Made by a program: the position numbers and the translations under genes. Positions 35,080 through 45,188 of a stretch of 54,784 nt of DNA are shown piece after piece (position 1 is the first letter of the stretch; each line of letters begins with the position of its first letter). The DNA is from Muribaculaceae bacterium. Lineage in GTDB: Bacteria > Bacteroidota > Bacteroidia > Bacteroidales > Muribaculaceae. The notes under the pieces are model-generated. The model was given only the letters and a program-made list of their open reading frames with translations, was not told where the DNA came from and did no database searches. The DNA lies in the NCBI GenBank assembly GCA_017555085.1, contig JAFZHD010000047.1:1-54784 (forward strand), written 5' to 3'.

Positions 35080-38000
35080 ATGAAAAAACTGTTTCTATTA
35101 CTTTTAGCAGTCTTTGCCGTCTCTGTCAGCGCCGTTGCACAGGTACAAGTTAAAGGTACCGTCATCGGAGAAGAAGACGGAGAGCCGATTATCGGTGCTA
35201 CCGTATCGGTTAAAGGAAATAGCAAACTGGCTATCGCTACCGACTTTGATGGTAACTTTGTGCTCAATGTTCCCTCAAAATCATCGGTTATCGAAATCAA
35301 GTACATCGGTATGCACACCGAGGAATTTAAAGCCAGCGAGTTTCCCAAAACTATCACATTGAAATCAAACACTCAACAACTTGGCGAAGTTGTTGTAACC
35401 GGTATGGCTAACGTCGACAAACGATTGTTTACCGGTGCATCTGCCAAGATTGACGCCGACGACGCCCGCATCACAGGTGTTGCCGACATCTCTCGTTCAC
35501 TCGAAGGTCGCGCTGCCGGTGTATCGGTACAAAACGTATCTGGTACTTTCGGTACAGCCCCCAAAATTCGCGTGCGTGGTGCTACTTCAATTTACGGTAC
35601 TTCAAAGCCTCTTTGGGTAGTAGACGGTGTGATTCTCGAAGACGCGGTTGAAATCTCGGCCGACGCTCTTTCTTCTGGTGACGCCGAAACTCTTATCGCA
35701 TCGGCTGTTGCTGGTCTTAACGCCGACGACATCGAGTCGTTCCAAATCCTCAAAGACGGTTCGGCTACATCAATCTATGGTGCTCGCGCCATGGCTGGTG
35801 TGATTGTTGTAACTACCAAACAAGGTAAATCAGGCAAAACAAGCATCAACTATACTGGTGAGTTCACTTACCGCATGAAGCCCAACTATAACGACTTCAA
35901 CATCAGCAACTCACAAGAACAAATGGGTATCTACAAAGAAATGGAGCAAAAAGGCTGGTTGTCATTTGCATCACTCGCCAACTCTTCTTCTTCGGGTATC
36001 TATGGTACAATGTACAAACTCATCGACACTTACAACCCCATCACTGGCGAATATGGTATGGCCAACACTGCTTCGGCTAAAAACGAATACCTCCGCCAAG
36101 CCGAAATGCGCAACACCGACTGGTTTGACTTGTTGTTCAACGACAACATCATGCAAAACCACGCTGTCAGCATCTCTGGTGGTACTGATAAGGGTTCATT
36201 CTATACTTCGTTCTCTTACATGAACGACGAAGGTTGGTACAAGCAAAGTGATGTAGAGCGTTACACTTTCAACGCAAACGCCACTTACAACCTCTCTAAA
36301 CACCTCAAAGTTAAATTGCTTACAAGTGACTCATATCGTCAACAAGTCGCTCCTGGTACATTGAGCCAAGACGTTGACGTTGTATCGGGTGCCGTTTCTC
36401 GCGGTTTCGACATCAACCCCTACTCTTATGCGTTGAACACTTCTCGTACAACCGACCCCAACGCTATCCTCACTCGTAACTATGCCGACTTCAACATCTT
36501 CAACGAACTTGACAACAACTACATTGACATCAATGTGCTTGACCTCAAATTCCAAGGTGAACTTAACTGGCGTCCCATCTCTGGTCTTGAATTTGGTGTA
36601 ATCGGTGCATTCCGCCACTCTTCAAGCAAACAAGACCACTATGTAAAAGACGGTTCTAACCAAGCAAACGCATATCGTGCCGGTGTAATTCCCGAAAATG
36701 CGACTATCCGCTATTCAAACCCCTATCTCTACACCGACCCCGATGATCCCAACTCATTGCCTCAAACAGTATTGCCCAAGGGTGGTATCTTCTACCACAC
36801 TTTGTACTCAATGTCTCAATACGACGTTCGTGCAACAGGTAAGTTTGACCGCACCTTCAACAACGACCACATCACAAGTATCTTTGGTGGTGCTGAAGCA
36901 AGTTCTATCGACCGTCGCACTGAGTACTTCCAAGGTTGGGGTATCTGCTACGACAACGGTAACCTCCCCTTCACCGACTGGAAACTCTTCAAGCAAATGA
37001 ATGAAGAAAACGCAAGCTATTTCAGCGACCAATCTTACTACCGTCGTTCGGCTGCATTCTTCGGTACAGCGTCTTACTCTTACCAAGGTAAATACATCAT
37101 CAACGGTACTATCCGTTATGAAGGTTCTAACAAACTCGGTAAATCAAGCCAATCTCGCTGGTTGCCTACTTGGAACGTATCAGCAGCATGGAATGCCGAT
37201 TCAGAATCATGGTTCCAAAACCCCGTTCTCTCAACTGCTAAGTTGCGTGCTTCTTACTCACTTACAGGTGAAAGCGGTCCTGCAAGCGTATCTAACGCAT
37301 TGGCAATCTACAACCCCACTCGCCCCTGGCGTCAAGACACCGATGCTTACGAAGAAGCTCTTATGATCAGCGAACTTGGCAACTCGGAACTTACATACGA
37401 AAAGAAACGCGAGTTTGACCTCGGTACTGACCTCGGTTTCCTCAACAACCGCATCAACCTCTCATTTGACTGGTATGTTCGCGACAACCACGACCTCATC
37501 GGTTATGTTTACACCGAAGGTGTCGGCGGTACTATCCGCAAATGGGCTAACGCCGCTTCATTGGCATCACACGGTGTTGAATACACACTTTCTACACGCA
37601 ACATCGTAACAAAAGATTTCCAATGGACAACTGACTGGACATTTGCATATGCTAAGAACGAAATTTCAAGCCTCAACTCACGCTCACGCGTAATTGACTT
37701 GGTTCAAGGTTCAGGTTATGCAATCGAAGGTTACCCCGTTCGTGCCATCTTCTCAATTCCTTTCGTAGGTCTTAACGAAGAAGGTATTCCCCAAATCATC
37801 AACGAAAAGGGCGAAGTAACTACATCTGACATCAACTTCCAGGATTTCGAAAACCTCGACTTCCTCAAATATGAAGGTCCTGCTGACCCCACTATCACTG
37901 GTGGTTTCGGTAACGTCTTCCACTGGAAAGGCTTCCACCTCAACCTCTTCCTCACTTATGCATTTGGTAACAAGATTCGTCTTGACCCGGTATTCTCGGC

Positions 38001-38403
38001 TGCATATAGCGACCTCTCGGCTATGCCCAAAGAGTTCAAAAACCGTTGGGTATCTCCCGGTGATGAACAATACACCGACATCCCCGCTATCGCTTCACTC
38101 CGTCAATACAAAAACGACCCCTACTTGTCATATGCTTACAATGCTTATAACTACTCAACTGCACGCATCGCCAACGGTGATTTCATTCGCTTGAAAGAAA
38201 TCTCGTTGACTTATGACTTGCCCCGCAGCGTTATCAATGCATTGAAGATTTCTTCGGCATCAGTTAAACTTCAGGCTACTAACATCGCCCTCCTCTACTG
38301 TGACGAAAAACTCAACGGACAAGACCCCGAATTCTTCAACTCAGGTGGTGTTGCTTCACCCATTCCCAAGCAGTACACTTTCACATTGCGTTTCGGAATT
38401 TAA
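35080..38403 (+). CDS. SusC/RagA family TonB-linked outer membrane protein
   Basis: A 1107-residue outer-membrane transporter that takes up large ligands with the SusD lipoprotein as lid, energised by TonB. It has a signal peptide to residue 20 (VSAVAQVQ), then a carboxypeptidase-like domain (VKGTVIGEEDGEPIIGATVS, about 24-105), a plug (GEVVVTGMANVDKRLFTGAS, then ILKDGSATSIYGARAMAGV at about 215-240) and a long beta barrel ending with aromatic FTLRFGI. The next gene is SusD, 28 bases on. Its ligand is unknown; no polysaccharide-degrading enzyme is nearby. Confidence 0.93.
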   Translation: MKKLFLLLLAVFAVSVSAVAQVQVKGTVIGEEDGEPIIGATVSVKGNSKLAIATDFDGNFVLNVPSKSSVIEIKYIGMHTEEFKASEFPKTITLKSNTQQLGEVVVTGMANVDKRLFTGASAKIDADDARITGVADISRSLEGRAAGVSVQNVSGTFGTAPKIRVRGATSIYGTSKPLWVVDGVILEDAVEISADALSSGDAETLIASAVAGLNADDIESFQILKDGSATSIYGARAMAGVIVVTTKQGKSGKTSINYTGEFTYRMKPNYNDFNISNSQEQMGIYKEMEQKGWLSFASLANSSSSGIYGTMYKLIDTYNPITGEYGMANTASAKNEYLRQAEMRNTDWFDLLFNDNIMQNHAVSISGGTDKGSFYTSFSYMNDEGWYKQSDVERYTFNANATYNLSKHLKVKLLTSDSYRQQVAPGTLSQDVDVVSGAVSRGFDINPYSYALNTSRTTDPNAILTRNYADFNIFNELDNNYIDINVLDLKFQGELNWRPISGLEFGVIGAFRHSSSKQDHYVKDGSNQANAYRAGVIPENATIRYSNPYLYTDPDDPNSLPQTVLPKGGIFYHTLYSMSQYDVRATGKFDRTFNNDHITSIFGGAEASSIDRRTEYFQGWGICYDNGNLPFTDWKLFKQMNEENASYFSDQSYYRRSAAFFGTASYSYQGKYIINGTIRYEGSNKLGKSSQSRWLPTWNVSAAWNADSESWFQNPVLSTAKLRASYSLTGESGPASVSNALAIYNPTRPWRQDTDAYEEALMISELGNSELTYEKKREFDLGTDLGFLNNRINLSFDWYVRDNHDLIGYVYTEGVGGTIRKWANAASLASHGVEYTLSTRNIVTKDFQWTTDWTFAYAKNEISSLNSRSRVIDLVQGSGYAIEGYPVRAIFSIPFVGLNEEGIPQIINEKGEVTTSDINFQDFENLDFLKYEGPADPTITGGFGNVFHWKGFHLNLFLTYAFGNKIRLDPVFSAAYSDLSAMPKEFKNRWVSPGDEQYTDIPAIASLRQYKNDPYLSYAYNAYNYSTARIANGDFIRLKEISLTYDLPRSVINALKISSASVKLQATNIALLYCDEKLNGQDPEFFNSGGVASPIPKQYTFTLRFGI

Positions 38404-38431
38404 TTAATGTAATCTCAATTTAGAAATTTAT

Positions 38432-40147
38432 ATGAAACTGAAGAATATATTATATGGTGTGTCAGCAATCGCTCTCATGGGGTTGACTTCTTGTAACGAC
38501 TTCCTTGACAAAATTCCCGACACACGCGTTGAACTTGAAAAAGTCAACCAATTAAGTATGCTTCTTGTCACTTCTTATCCCACAGCCAACTATGGTCTCG
38601 TGTGTGATTTTTCAAGTGACAACGTAGACGACAACAACGCTCCCGACGCTAACGGTAACCGTTACAACCTCACCCCCTATGACAAAGGTGATGAAGAACT
38701 CTACACTTTCCAAGATGTAAAATCTTCAACAGGTACCGACTCTCCTTCTTACATTTGGGAAGGTTTCTACACAGCAATTGCCGGTGCTAACGCTGTGCTC
38801 GAAAAAATCCCCGCAATGGAAGCGCAAGGTTCAAGCCTCGCTGGTTACGAAAAACTTCCCGCTATCAAAGGTGAAGCACTCTTGATTCGTGCTTACTGCC
38901 ACTTCATCCTCGCAAACATCTTCTGCGAAGCATATCGTGGTCCCGAATTGAGCAAAACTGTTCTCGGTATCCCCTACATCAAGGCTCCCGAAACAACAGT
39001 GAAACCTCACTACGACCGTGGCAACCTTGCCGATGTTTATGACAACATCCAAAAAGACTTGGAAGAAGGTCTTCCCTTGATTAACAACGGTCTTTATGAA
39101 GTGCCCAAATATCACTTCAACACAGCAGCAGCCAACGCTTTTGCAGCACGCTTCTATTTGTTCAAACGCGACTACGAAAAAGCTTTGCAACACGCTAACG
39201 CTGCATTTGGTGGCGAAAACACCGATGTTTCTCAATACATGAGCGACCTTTGGCAAAATCTCGGTAATTTCTATTACATCAGCGACTTCGGTCTCTACTA
39301 CAATAACATTGACAAGGCTCGCAACTTCTTGCTCATTCCCACCTATTCTATCCAATTGCGCCACACAGCCTCTTCAAGCCGCTTTGCAACCACTCGCGAT
39401 GCAAAACGCGCTACACTCCAAGGCCCTGGCCCCTCTTGGGAAAAATATCGTTGGCAAGCAAGCGACGGTTCTGGTGAAGTATTCTCTATGAACCCTTGTT
39501 TCAACGGTGCTTGTGGTGTTAATGGTAAATCAGAATGGGGTACATTCTTTGCAGGTACTTGTGCCGAACAATTTGAATACACCGACAAAGTGGCCGGTAT
39601 CGGTTATGCTCACATCACTCGCGCCGAATTCACAGGTGAAGAAACACTCCTCGTTCGTGCCGAAGCAAAAGCATTCCTCGGCGACAAAGCTGGTGCTATC
39701 GCCGACTTGGCAGTATGGGACAACGCTCACCGCGTTTACACCTCGGGCGACAACTATGTAGACTTGACCGAACAAGTATTGCGCGACTTCTATGTAACAG
39801 AAGACCCCGGTTATGGTATCGCTAAACAAATCAACATTGACGAAGTTTGTCCCAGCGACGAATACGCTCTCACCGACGACATCTTGCCCATCGTTCAATG
39901 TGTGCAACACTATCGCCGCATCGAGACTATCCACACTGGTATGCGTTTCTTTGACCTCAAACGCTTTGGTATCGAATACTCTCACAATTATAGCAAGGAT
40001 GGTATCATCCTCACTATGGAAAAAATGGATGCTCGCAAAGCTATTCAGATTCCTACCGAAGTTATCGCTGCCGGTCTCCAACCCAACAAACGTCCCGACA
40101 AAAACGCGATAAACCAAAGCCTTGCTAAATACAAACTCGTTAAATAA
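38432..40147 (+). CDS. SusD/RagB family outer membrane lipoprotein
   Basis: The lid partner of the SusC protein, 571 residues. The lipobox LTSC places the acylated Cys at residue 21. The N-terminal NDFLDKIPDTRVELEKV, the TPR-like region with IKGEALLIRAYCHFILANIF and RFYLFKRDYEKALQHANAAF, and the C-terminal IPTEVIAAGLQPN are typical of the family. It begins 28 bases after susC and is followed 14 bases on by a metallopeptidase gene. Confidence 0.92.
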   Translation: MKLKNILYGVSAIALMGLTSCNDFLDKIPDTRVELEKVNQLSMLLVTSYPTANYGLVCDFSSDNVDDNNAPDANGNRYNLTPYDKGDEELYTFQDVKSSTGTDSPSYIWEGFYTAIAGANAVLEKIPAMEAQGSSLAGYEKLPAIKGEALLIRAYCHFILANIFCEAYRGPELSKTVLGIPYIKAPETTVKPHYDRGNLADVYDNIQKDLEEGLPLINNGLYEVPKYHFNTAAANAFAARFYLFKRDYEKALQHANAAFGGENTDVSQYMSDLWQNLGNFYYISDFGLYYNNIDKARNFLLIPTYSIQLRHTASSSRFATTRDAKRATLQGPGPSWEKYRWQASDGSGEVFSMNPCFNGACGVNGKSEWGTFFAGTCAEQFEYTDKVAGIGYAHITRAEFTGEETLLVRAEAKAFLGDKAGAIADLAVWDNAHRVYTSGDNYVDLTEQVLRDFYVTEDPGYGIAKQINIDEVCPSDEYALTDDILPIVQCVQHYRRIETIHTGMRFFDLKRFGIEYSHNYSKDGIILTMEKMDARKAIQIPTEVIAAGLQPNKRPDKNAINQSLAKYKLVK

Positions 40148-40161
40148 TAATCGCTACTGAT

Positions 40162-41328
40162 ATGAAATTCAATAAATATATTTTGGCGTCAGCACTCGCT
40201 CTTGCATTGTCACCTGTATTTGTATCATGTGGCGAAGACGAACTCGGCGAAACTATCTTCCCCGATGTGACTGACGAAGTTGACCCCAATTCGGCAACTT
40301 ACAAATTTGACACTTGGTTGAATCAGAATTTCCGCGACATCTACAACCTCAACTTCTGCTACAAGATGGTTGACGTTGAAGCCGACATGAACTACAACCT
40401 CGTGCCCGCAACATTTGACAAAGCCCGTGACTTGGCTCTTCTCACAAAATTCCTTTGGTTTGATGCTTACAAAGAACTCGCTACCGAAGAATTCCTCAAA
40501 GAGCACGGTCCTCGCATCATTCACTTGATTGGCTCACCCGCCTACAACCCCCAAACCGGTACTATCATCCTCGGTTTGGCCGAAGGTGGTATCAAAGTAT
40601 CTCTTTTCCGTGTTAACGACTTGGATGTTACCGACTTTGACCAATTGAATGAATACTATTTCCGTACAATGCACCACGAGTTTGCTCACATCATGCACCA
40701 AACTAAGAGTTACCCCACTGAGTTCAATACTCTTAGCAACGGTCGCTATGACCAAAGCAACTGGCAAGACCGCAACGGTGGTATCGTTGCTTCACTCGGT
40801 TTCATCACTTCTTATGCAAGTTCTGAAACCCGTGAAGACTTTGCTGAAACTATTGCCAACTATGTGACTCGCACCGAAGAGCAAGACAACTTCCTCCTCT
40901 GGTGTGCCGACCAAAACTGGTATTCAGGCGACGACGAAACTGACCAATCTGTGGCATATTGCTACTACTATTACAAAAACGAAAAAGCGCAAACCGACAA
41001 CGAGCGCACCTACACTCTTCGCTTTGTTGACGATAAATCTCGCAACCTCATGACAGTTGTTGACGATAAGGGCAAATCTTACGCTTCTATTGCCGAAGTT
41101 GAAGCATATCTCGCTTCAATGGAAGAAGCAGGCTACAAGATGTATCCCTATGAAATCAGCGACGAAGTTGACGGTCGTGCAATCATCGAGCAAAAACGCA
41201 ACATTGCTCGCAACTGGTTCAAAGACGACTGGAACATCAATTTCGACACTTTGCGCTCTATCGTTCAATACCGTCAAGCAAACTTCGACATCGAAGCGCT
41301 CCGTCAAGAAATCGAAAATATTCAATAA
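40162..41328 (+). CDS. Putative zinc-binding metallopeptidase lipoprotein
   Basis: A 388-residue surface or periplasmic lipoprotein (lipobox VFVSC, Cys23). The HEFAH zinc site is at residues 172-176, in MHHEFAHIMHQTKSYP, and a candidate third ligand is Glu in SSETREDFAETIANY. It fits the putative zinc-binding metallopeptidase family often found beside SusCD genes. Its substrate is not known. It lies 14 bases after susD and 21 bases before the DUF4302 gene. Confidence 0.8.
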   Translation: MKFNKYILASALALALSPVFVSCGEDELGETIFPDVTDEVDPNSATYKFDTWLNQNFRDIYNLNFCYKMVDVEADMNYNLVPATFDKARDLALLTKFLWFDAYKELATEEFLKEHGPRIIHLIGSPAYNPQTGTIILGLAEGGIKVSLFRVNDLDVTDFDQLNEYYFRTMHHEFAHIMHQTKSYPTEFNTLSNGRYDQSNWQDRNGGIVASLGFITSYASSETREDFAETIANYVTRTEEQDNFLLWCADQNWYSGDDETDQSVAYCYYYYKNEKAQTDNERTYTLRFVDDKSRNLMTVVDDKGKSYASIAEVEAYLASMEEAGYKMYPYEISDEVDGRAIIEQKRNIARNWFKDDWNINFDTLRSIVQYRQANFDIEALRQEIENIQ

Positions 41329-41349
41329 CGGCGTAAACATTTATTCAAC

Positions 41350-42708
41350 ATGAAAAAATTAATATATCTTTCAATAGCGTTGTTGACTGCATCGGCATTC
41401 TGCTCTTGCAACAACGAGGAAGAAGACATCTTCGGCCAATCTGCTGCCGAACGCCTTGAAGCAGCAAGAACCGAATATAGCCAAGTCCTCACTGCCAACG
41501 GCGGAAAATGGCTTATGGAATACTTTGCCAACACCAACGAGCAAGGCTATGCATTCGTTGTTACTTTTAACGCCAACGGTGCTGTAACAGTTTCGGGCAA
41601 CAACGAGTGGATTAAAGGCTTCAAATGTGACACTTCTCTCTGGGACATCGTTCTCGACTATGGTCCCGTTCTCACTTTCAACACCTATAACAAAGTGTTG
41701 CATGTGATGAGCGACCCTGCCGACATCATCGGTGGTCCCGTTAACGACCTCACAGGTTCTGAAATCAACGAAACAGGTACTGGCCACGGTGGTGACTATG
41801 AGTTTATCCTCATGGGCAAAACCGAAACATCTGGCGATGCATTGCGCCTCAAAGGCAAAAAACGCGGCTACACTACTTGGATTACTCCCCTCGCTGCTGA
41901 TGCCGATGACCAAGCAATCCTCGCAGATTATGCTGGCGCAAGCGCCAAAATGTTCAATAGCAAAATTTCGCCCTTATACATGACTCACGAAAACGGCGAA
42001 CGCTTTGTAATGACAACTGACGGCAAAGGCAAGTTCAGTTTCTACCCCGAAGCCGGTGATGCTATCACTCAAACTTTGACTTACAACGCAATCATGACTC
42101 CCAACGGCATACGCTTCATGCAACCCGTCGAAATTCTCCGTGCTAACGGCGAAACTATTACAGTTGAAGCATTTGAACTTGACGAGAAAATGCAACTCGT
42201 TGGCGAATATGAAAGCCAAAGTTATGTAATGAATGCAGGTGTTACCTCCGAAATCTTCACTCGTACAGCATTGGCATGGTCAGTTGCTAAGAAAGAAGGC
42301 AACTATGGTGGCGAAGTAGCTACAATCATGCAAAACATGGCAGACGAAATTCACACATATTTCAAAGGGAAACGTGATATGTCGGCTATAGAGTTTTCTT
42401 ATAATAAAGCTAAAGAGTGTTATGTTCTTTCTATTATTATGAAGAATGTAAAAAATGTGGAATTTTATGGCCAAGAAATAGCCAATGAAGATGGGACTAT
42501 TAACTTCTCTTTCCCAACAGATGAAACCATTGACTATAGCACTGGTGGTAAAACTATATATAACTCGATCGCAACAGTTAAGGAGTTATTGGATTTCTTG
42601 AGCAACACCACATTTGTTCTCGAAACTCCATCGGCAATTAACCCCAGCGAAATCAAATTCTCAAACGCCGATAACGCCGACGATTTCTTCACAGTATTGC
42701 TCAAATAA
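41350..42708 (+). CDS. DUF4302-type lipoprotein
   Basis: A 452-residue lipoprotein (FCSCN lipobox, Cys20 or nearby). Residues 30-110 (QSAAERLEAARTEYSQVLTA, then KWLMEYFAN) match DUF4302 proteins, known from SusCD-linked clusters; function unknown. The stretch about 42370-42600 uses clearly different codons (many TTT, TAT, AAT, ATA, GGG) from the rest of the gene, suggesting an exchanged segment. A short GACCGA/TCGGTC hairpin follows at 42721-42734. Confidence 0.75.
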   Translation: MKKLIYLSIALLTASAFCSCNNEEEDIFGQSAAERLEAARTEYSQVLTANGGKWLMEYFANTNEQGYAFVVTFNANGAVTVSGNNEWIKGFKCDTSLWDIVLDYGPVLTFNTYNKVLHVMSDPADIIGGPVNDLTGSEINETGTGHGGDYEFILMGKTETSGDALRLKGKKRGYTTWITPLAADADDQAILADYAGASAKMFNSKISPLYMTHENGERFVMTTDGKGKFSFYPEAGDAITQTLTYNAIMTPNGIRFMQPVEILRANGETITVEAFELDEKMQLVGEYESQSYVMNAGVTSEIFTRTALAWSVAKKEGNYGGEVATIMQNMADEIHTYFKGKRDMSAIEFSYNKAKECYVLSIIMKNVKNVEFYGQEIANEDGTINFSFPTDETIDYSTGGKTIYNSIATVKELLDFLSNTTFVLETPSAINPSEIKFSNADNADDFFTVLLK

Positions 42709-42791
42709 GAGCAATATTGTGACCGAAATCGGTCTCAAATATATTGACTTTACACAATTAACTTAATAACTAACCAATTAATTCATTGCTT

Positions 42792-44549
42792 ATGAAAAAG
42801 TTTACTTCTTTAGCACTCGCATTGGCAGTTTCTACCTCTGCTATGGCTGTAACAGTGCCTCAACTTGAGCCTGTTAAGGTTAAAGACTTTTCTTCAATTC
42901 AACTTATTGAAAAAGTCCAAGCGACATCAAGAGTTGATGTTAACAACAATGCTCTTGTTAGCAAGTCTCTCACTACAAAAGCCATTCCCGCTGGCGCAAC
43001 AGTTAAGCCCTTCTATGCAGATCCAAATGGCACATTCTACCCCTTGAATCTTTATGGTGGTGGTAGCTATGGTATTAATTTGATGCTTTTGCCTCCTTAC
43101 GCAACTCTTGAATGGATGAACTACACTTACTACCTTGACCCAACATCAGGTGACCCCGCACTCGCTTATCAAGACTACACATGGAACTGGGAATATGTTG
43201 ATTTCAATGGTTCAGAAGCTACTACAACCGCATCTGATCTTTTGACTGTAAATCAACCTTATTCATTTAAGTCATATCCCGAATATCCTGTTACTATGAC
43301 CGCCCAAGAAAAAACTGAACTTACATACCAAAGCGCTATGCCTATATTCGGTGGTAACGGTGAGCTCAAGCCTTATTTTGGTCAACTCGCAGAGATTGGC
43401 GAAACTGAATATATGGGTTCTTATACATTCAACCAATTTTCGCCCGATTTCGCTGAAATGTTTAGAACAGGCTATTTCGGAAAAGACAATAACAACACAT
43501 GGGCTACTACATGGGGTGGTGCTTATGAAGATGCCGGGTATACAAACTTCAAAGCACACGCAATGTGTCAATCATTTGCAAAGCCTGTAGCTCCTTATGC
43601 CATCAGCGAAATGAGAATCACTGCATTTGCAAACGCAGAAGCTGGTGCACAACTCAAATTCACATTCTTGAAAGTAAACAATGAAGGCTACATGACTTCT
43701 GAAGCTATTCACGAATACATTTATACATTACCTGAAGCTGTTAATGGAGGTATTGAAATACCTGTTGAATTCACAACTACTGACGAATTTGGCTTTGAAA
43801 TCGGATATAAACTCATTGATTGCGCTATGGTTATGTTGGTTACAGGATATACTGACGATAAATGGGCTGATTTTGACTTACCTATAGTAGGATTTATTGT
43901 TGGCGAACCAACTGAAACTGTATTAGGCCCAAGTTGCGGTGCTTATTGTTCATTTGAAAAAGATGGTCAAACTTATGCAAAAATCTGCAACAGTCCCTAC
44001 TCATATTACGCAGATGACACTCGCACTACTATGATGTATCCTCTCTCTTACTTAATTGCTCTTGATGTAGAATATCCCTACCTCATGACTTATGGTAACT
44101 ACACAACTGGTGAAAGTTATGAACCCGCTTCAGAATTTAACACATTGATCGATGCTACAACATCAGTTACTTATGGTCTATTGTGCTACGGCAAAGCAGA
44201 AGATATTTCATATGACACTGCTGACGGTAGCGATATCCCCGAATGGCTTACTATTGACATCATTGATAATGCAGTTGACATGGGCGGAGTTACAGGTGAA
44301 GATGTAATAGTAACATTTGCGGTTGCTGAAGGACAAGACAACACCGGTAAAGCTTGCGACATCGTACTCTCATACAAAGGCAAAACTCAAACATATCACA
44401 TTGCTCACACTTCTGGTGTAGAAGGCATCGCTGCTGAATCTAACGCTGCTGCTAAATACTACAACCTCGAAGGTATGGAAATCGCTAACCCCGAAAACGG
44501 TTTCTACATCGTTAAACGTGGTAACAGCGTATCAAAGGTTGTTAAATAA
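42792..44549 (+). CDS. Secreted protein of the SusCD cluster with type 9-like tail
   Basis: A 585-residue exported protein of unknown function. The ATG at 42792 starts a clean signal peptide (MKKFTSLALALAVSTSAMA); a TTG two codons earlier is less likely. It has aromatic, Gly-rich beta stretches with no domain that I recognise. The last 45 residues (YYNLEGMEIANPENGFYIVK, then SVSKVVK) look like a short type 9-like sorting tail. It is the last gene of the cluster and its strong terminator follows. Confidence 0.65.
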   Translation: MKKFTSLALALAVSTSAMAVTVPQLEPVKVKDFSSIQLIEKVQATSRVDVNNNALVSKSLTTKAIPAGATVKPFYADPNGTFYPLNLYGGGSYGINLMLLPPYATLEWMNYTYYLDPTSGDPALAYQDYTWNWEYVDFNGSEATTTASDLLTVNQPYSFKSYPEYPVTMTAQEKTELTYQSAMPIFGGNGELKPYFGQLAEIGETEYMGSYTFNQFSPDFAEMFRTGYFGKDNNNTWATTWGGAYEDAGYTNFKAHAMCQSFAKPVAPYAISEMRITAFANAEAGAQLKFTFLKVNNEGYMTSEAIHEYIYTLPEAVNGGIEIPVEFTTTDEFGFEIGYKLIDCAMVMLVTGYTDDKWADFDLPIVGFIVGEPTETVLGPSCGAYCSFEKDGQTYAKICNSPYSYYADDTRTTMMYPLSYLIALDVEYPYLMTYGNYTTGESYEPASEFNTLIDATTSVTYGLLCYGKAEDISYDTADGSDIPEWLTIDIIDNAVDMGGVTGEDVIVTFAVAEGQDNTGKACDIVLSYKGKTQTYHIAHTSGVEGIAAESNAAAKYYNLEGMEIANPENGFYIVKRGNSVSKVVK

Positions 44550-44570
44550 TCACTTCCTTTAATACTCCCA

Positions 44571-44600
44571 AAAGCCTCGGCAGATGCCGAGGCTTTTTTT
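44571..44600 (+). terminator. Terminator of the SusCD cluster
   Basis: AAAGCCTCGG and CCGAGGCTTT form a 10-bp stem with a 6-base loop, followed by a run of T. Confidence 0.9.
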
Positions 44601-44633
44601 ATGCACTATAATTAAAAGCAAGCCCCCTATAAA

Positions 44634-44791
44634 TCGCACCCTGCGGGAGCTTGCTCTTTTGCATCTAATAACCCACAGTTTCGCTCCGCTACACAGTGGG
44701 TTATTAATCTCGCACCCTATGGGTGCTTTTCTATGCCCAATCTCGACAAAACAAAGCGTTTGCCACTATCTAATCACCCGCAAGGGTGAGA
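44634..44791 (+). repeat. Left direct-repeat module with REP-like hairpins
   Basis: Order of parts: CGCACCCTGCGGGAGC; a long hairpin at 44666-44706 with stem TAATAACCCAC/GTGGGTTATTA; CGCACCCTATGGGTGC; CTAATCACCCGCAAGGGTG. The same parts in the same order are found at 45749-45907. Confidence 0.8.
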
Positions 44792-44827
44792 TTAGCGCCA
44801 TCTCCCATCACAAACACTCCTTTCCCC

Positions 44828-45187
44828 GCTCCACGAAGTGGTGCGATAACAATAACCGACTGCAAGCGTAGCGCAGCTGTCGGTCATCACATGATAACCG
44901 AGTGCTCCCACAGGATGAGATTAACGCCATCTCCCATCACAAACGCTCCTTCCCCCGCTCCACGAAGTGGTGCGATAACAATAACCGATTGCAAGCGTAG
45001 CGCAGCTGTCGGTCATCACATGATAACCGAGTGCTCCCGCAGGGTGCGATTATAGCCACCTCCCATCACAGACGCTCCTTCCACCGCTCCACGAAGTGGC
45101 GCGATAACAATAACCGATTGCAAGCGTAGCGCAGCTGTCGGTCATCACATGATAACCGAGTGCTCCCACAGGGTGAGATTATAGCAT
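44828..45187 (+). repeat. Three tandem 129-bp REP-like units
   Basis: Units start at 44828, 44957 and 45086, exactly 129 bases apart; the third ends near 45187 and the RAYT stop codon follows at 45189. Each holds GCTCCACGAAGTGG, an imperfect hairpin with ACCGA-TGC..GCA..TCGGT around AGCGTAGCGCAG, and CTCCC..AGGGTG. A fourth unit lies at 46006-46103. Confidence 0.9.
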
Positions 45188-45188
45188 A

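Noticed and set aside
44786..45055. Open frame with a 43-residue tandem repeat
   Set aside because: The period is the 129-bp DNA unit (43 codons); it has no start signal of note and lies wholly in the REP-like array.
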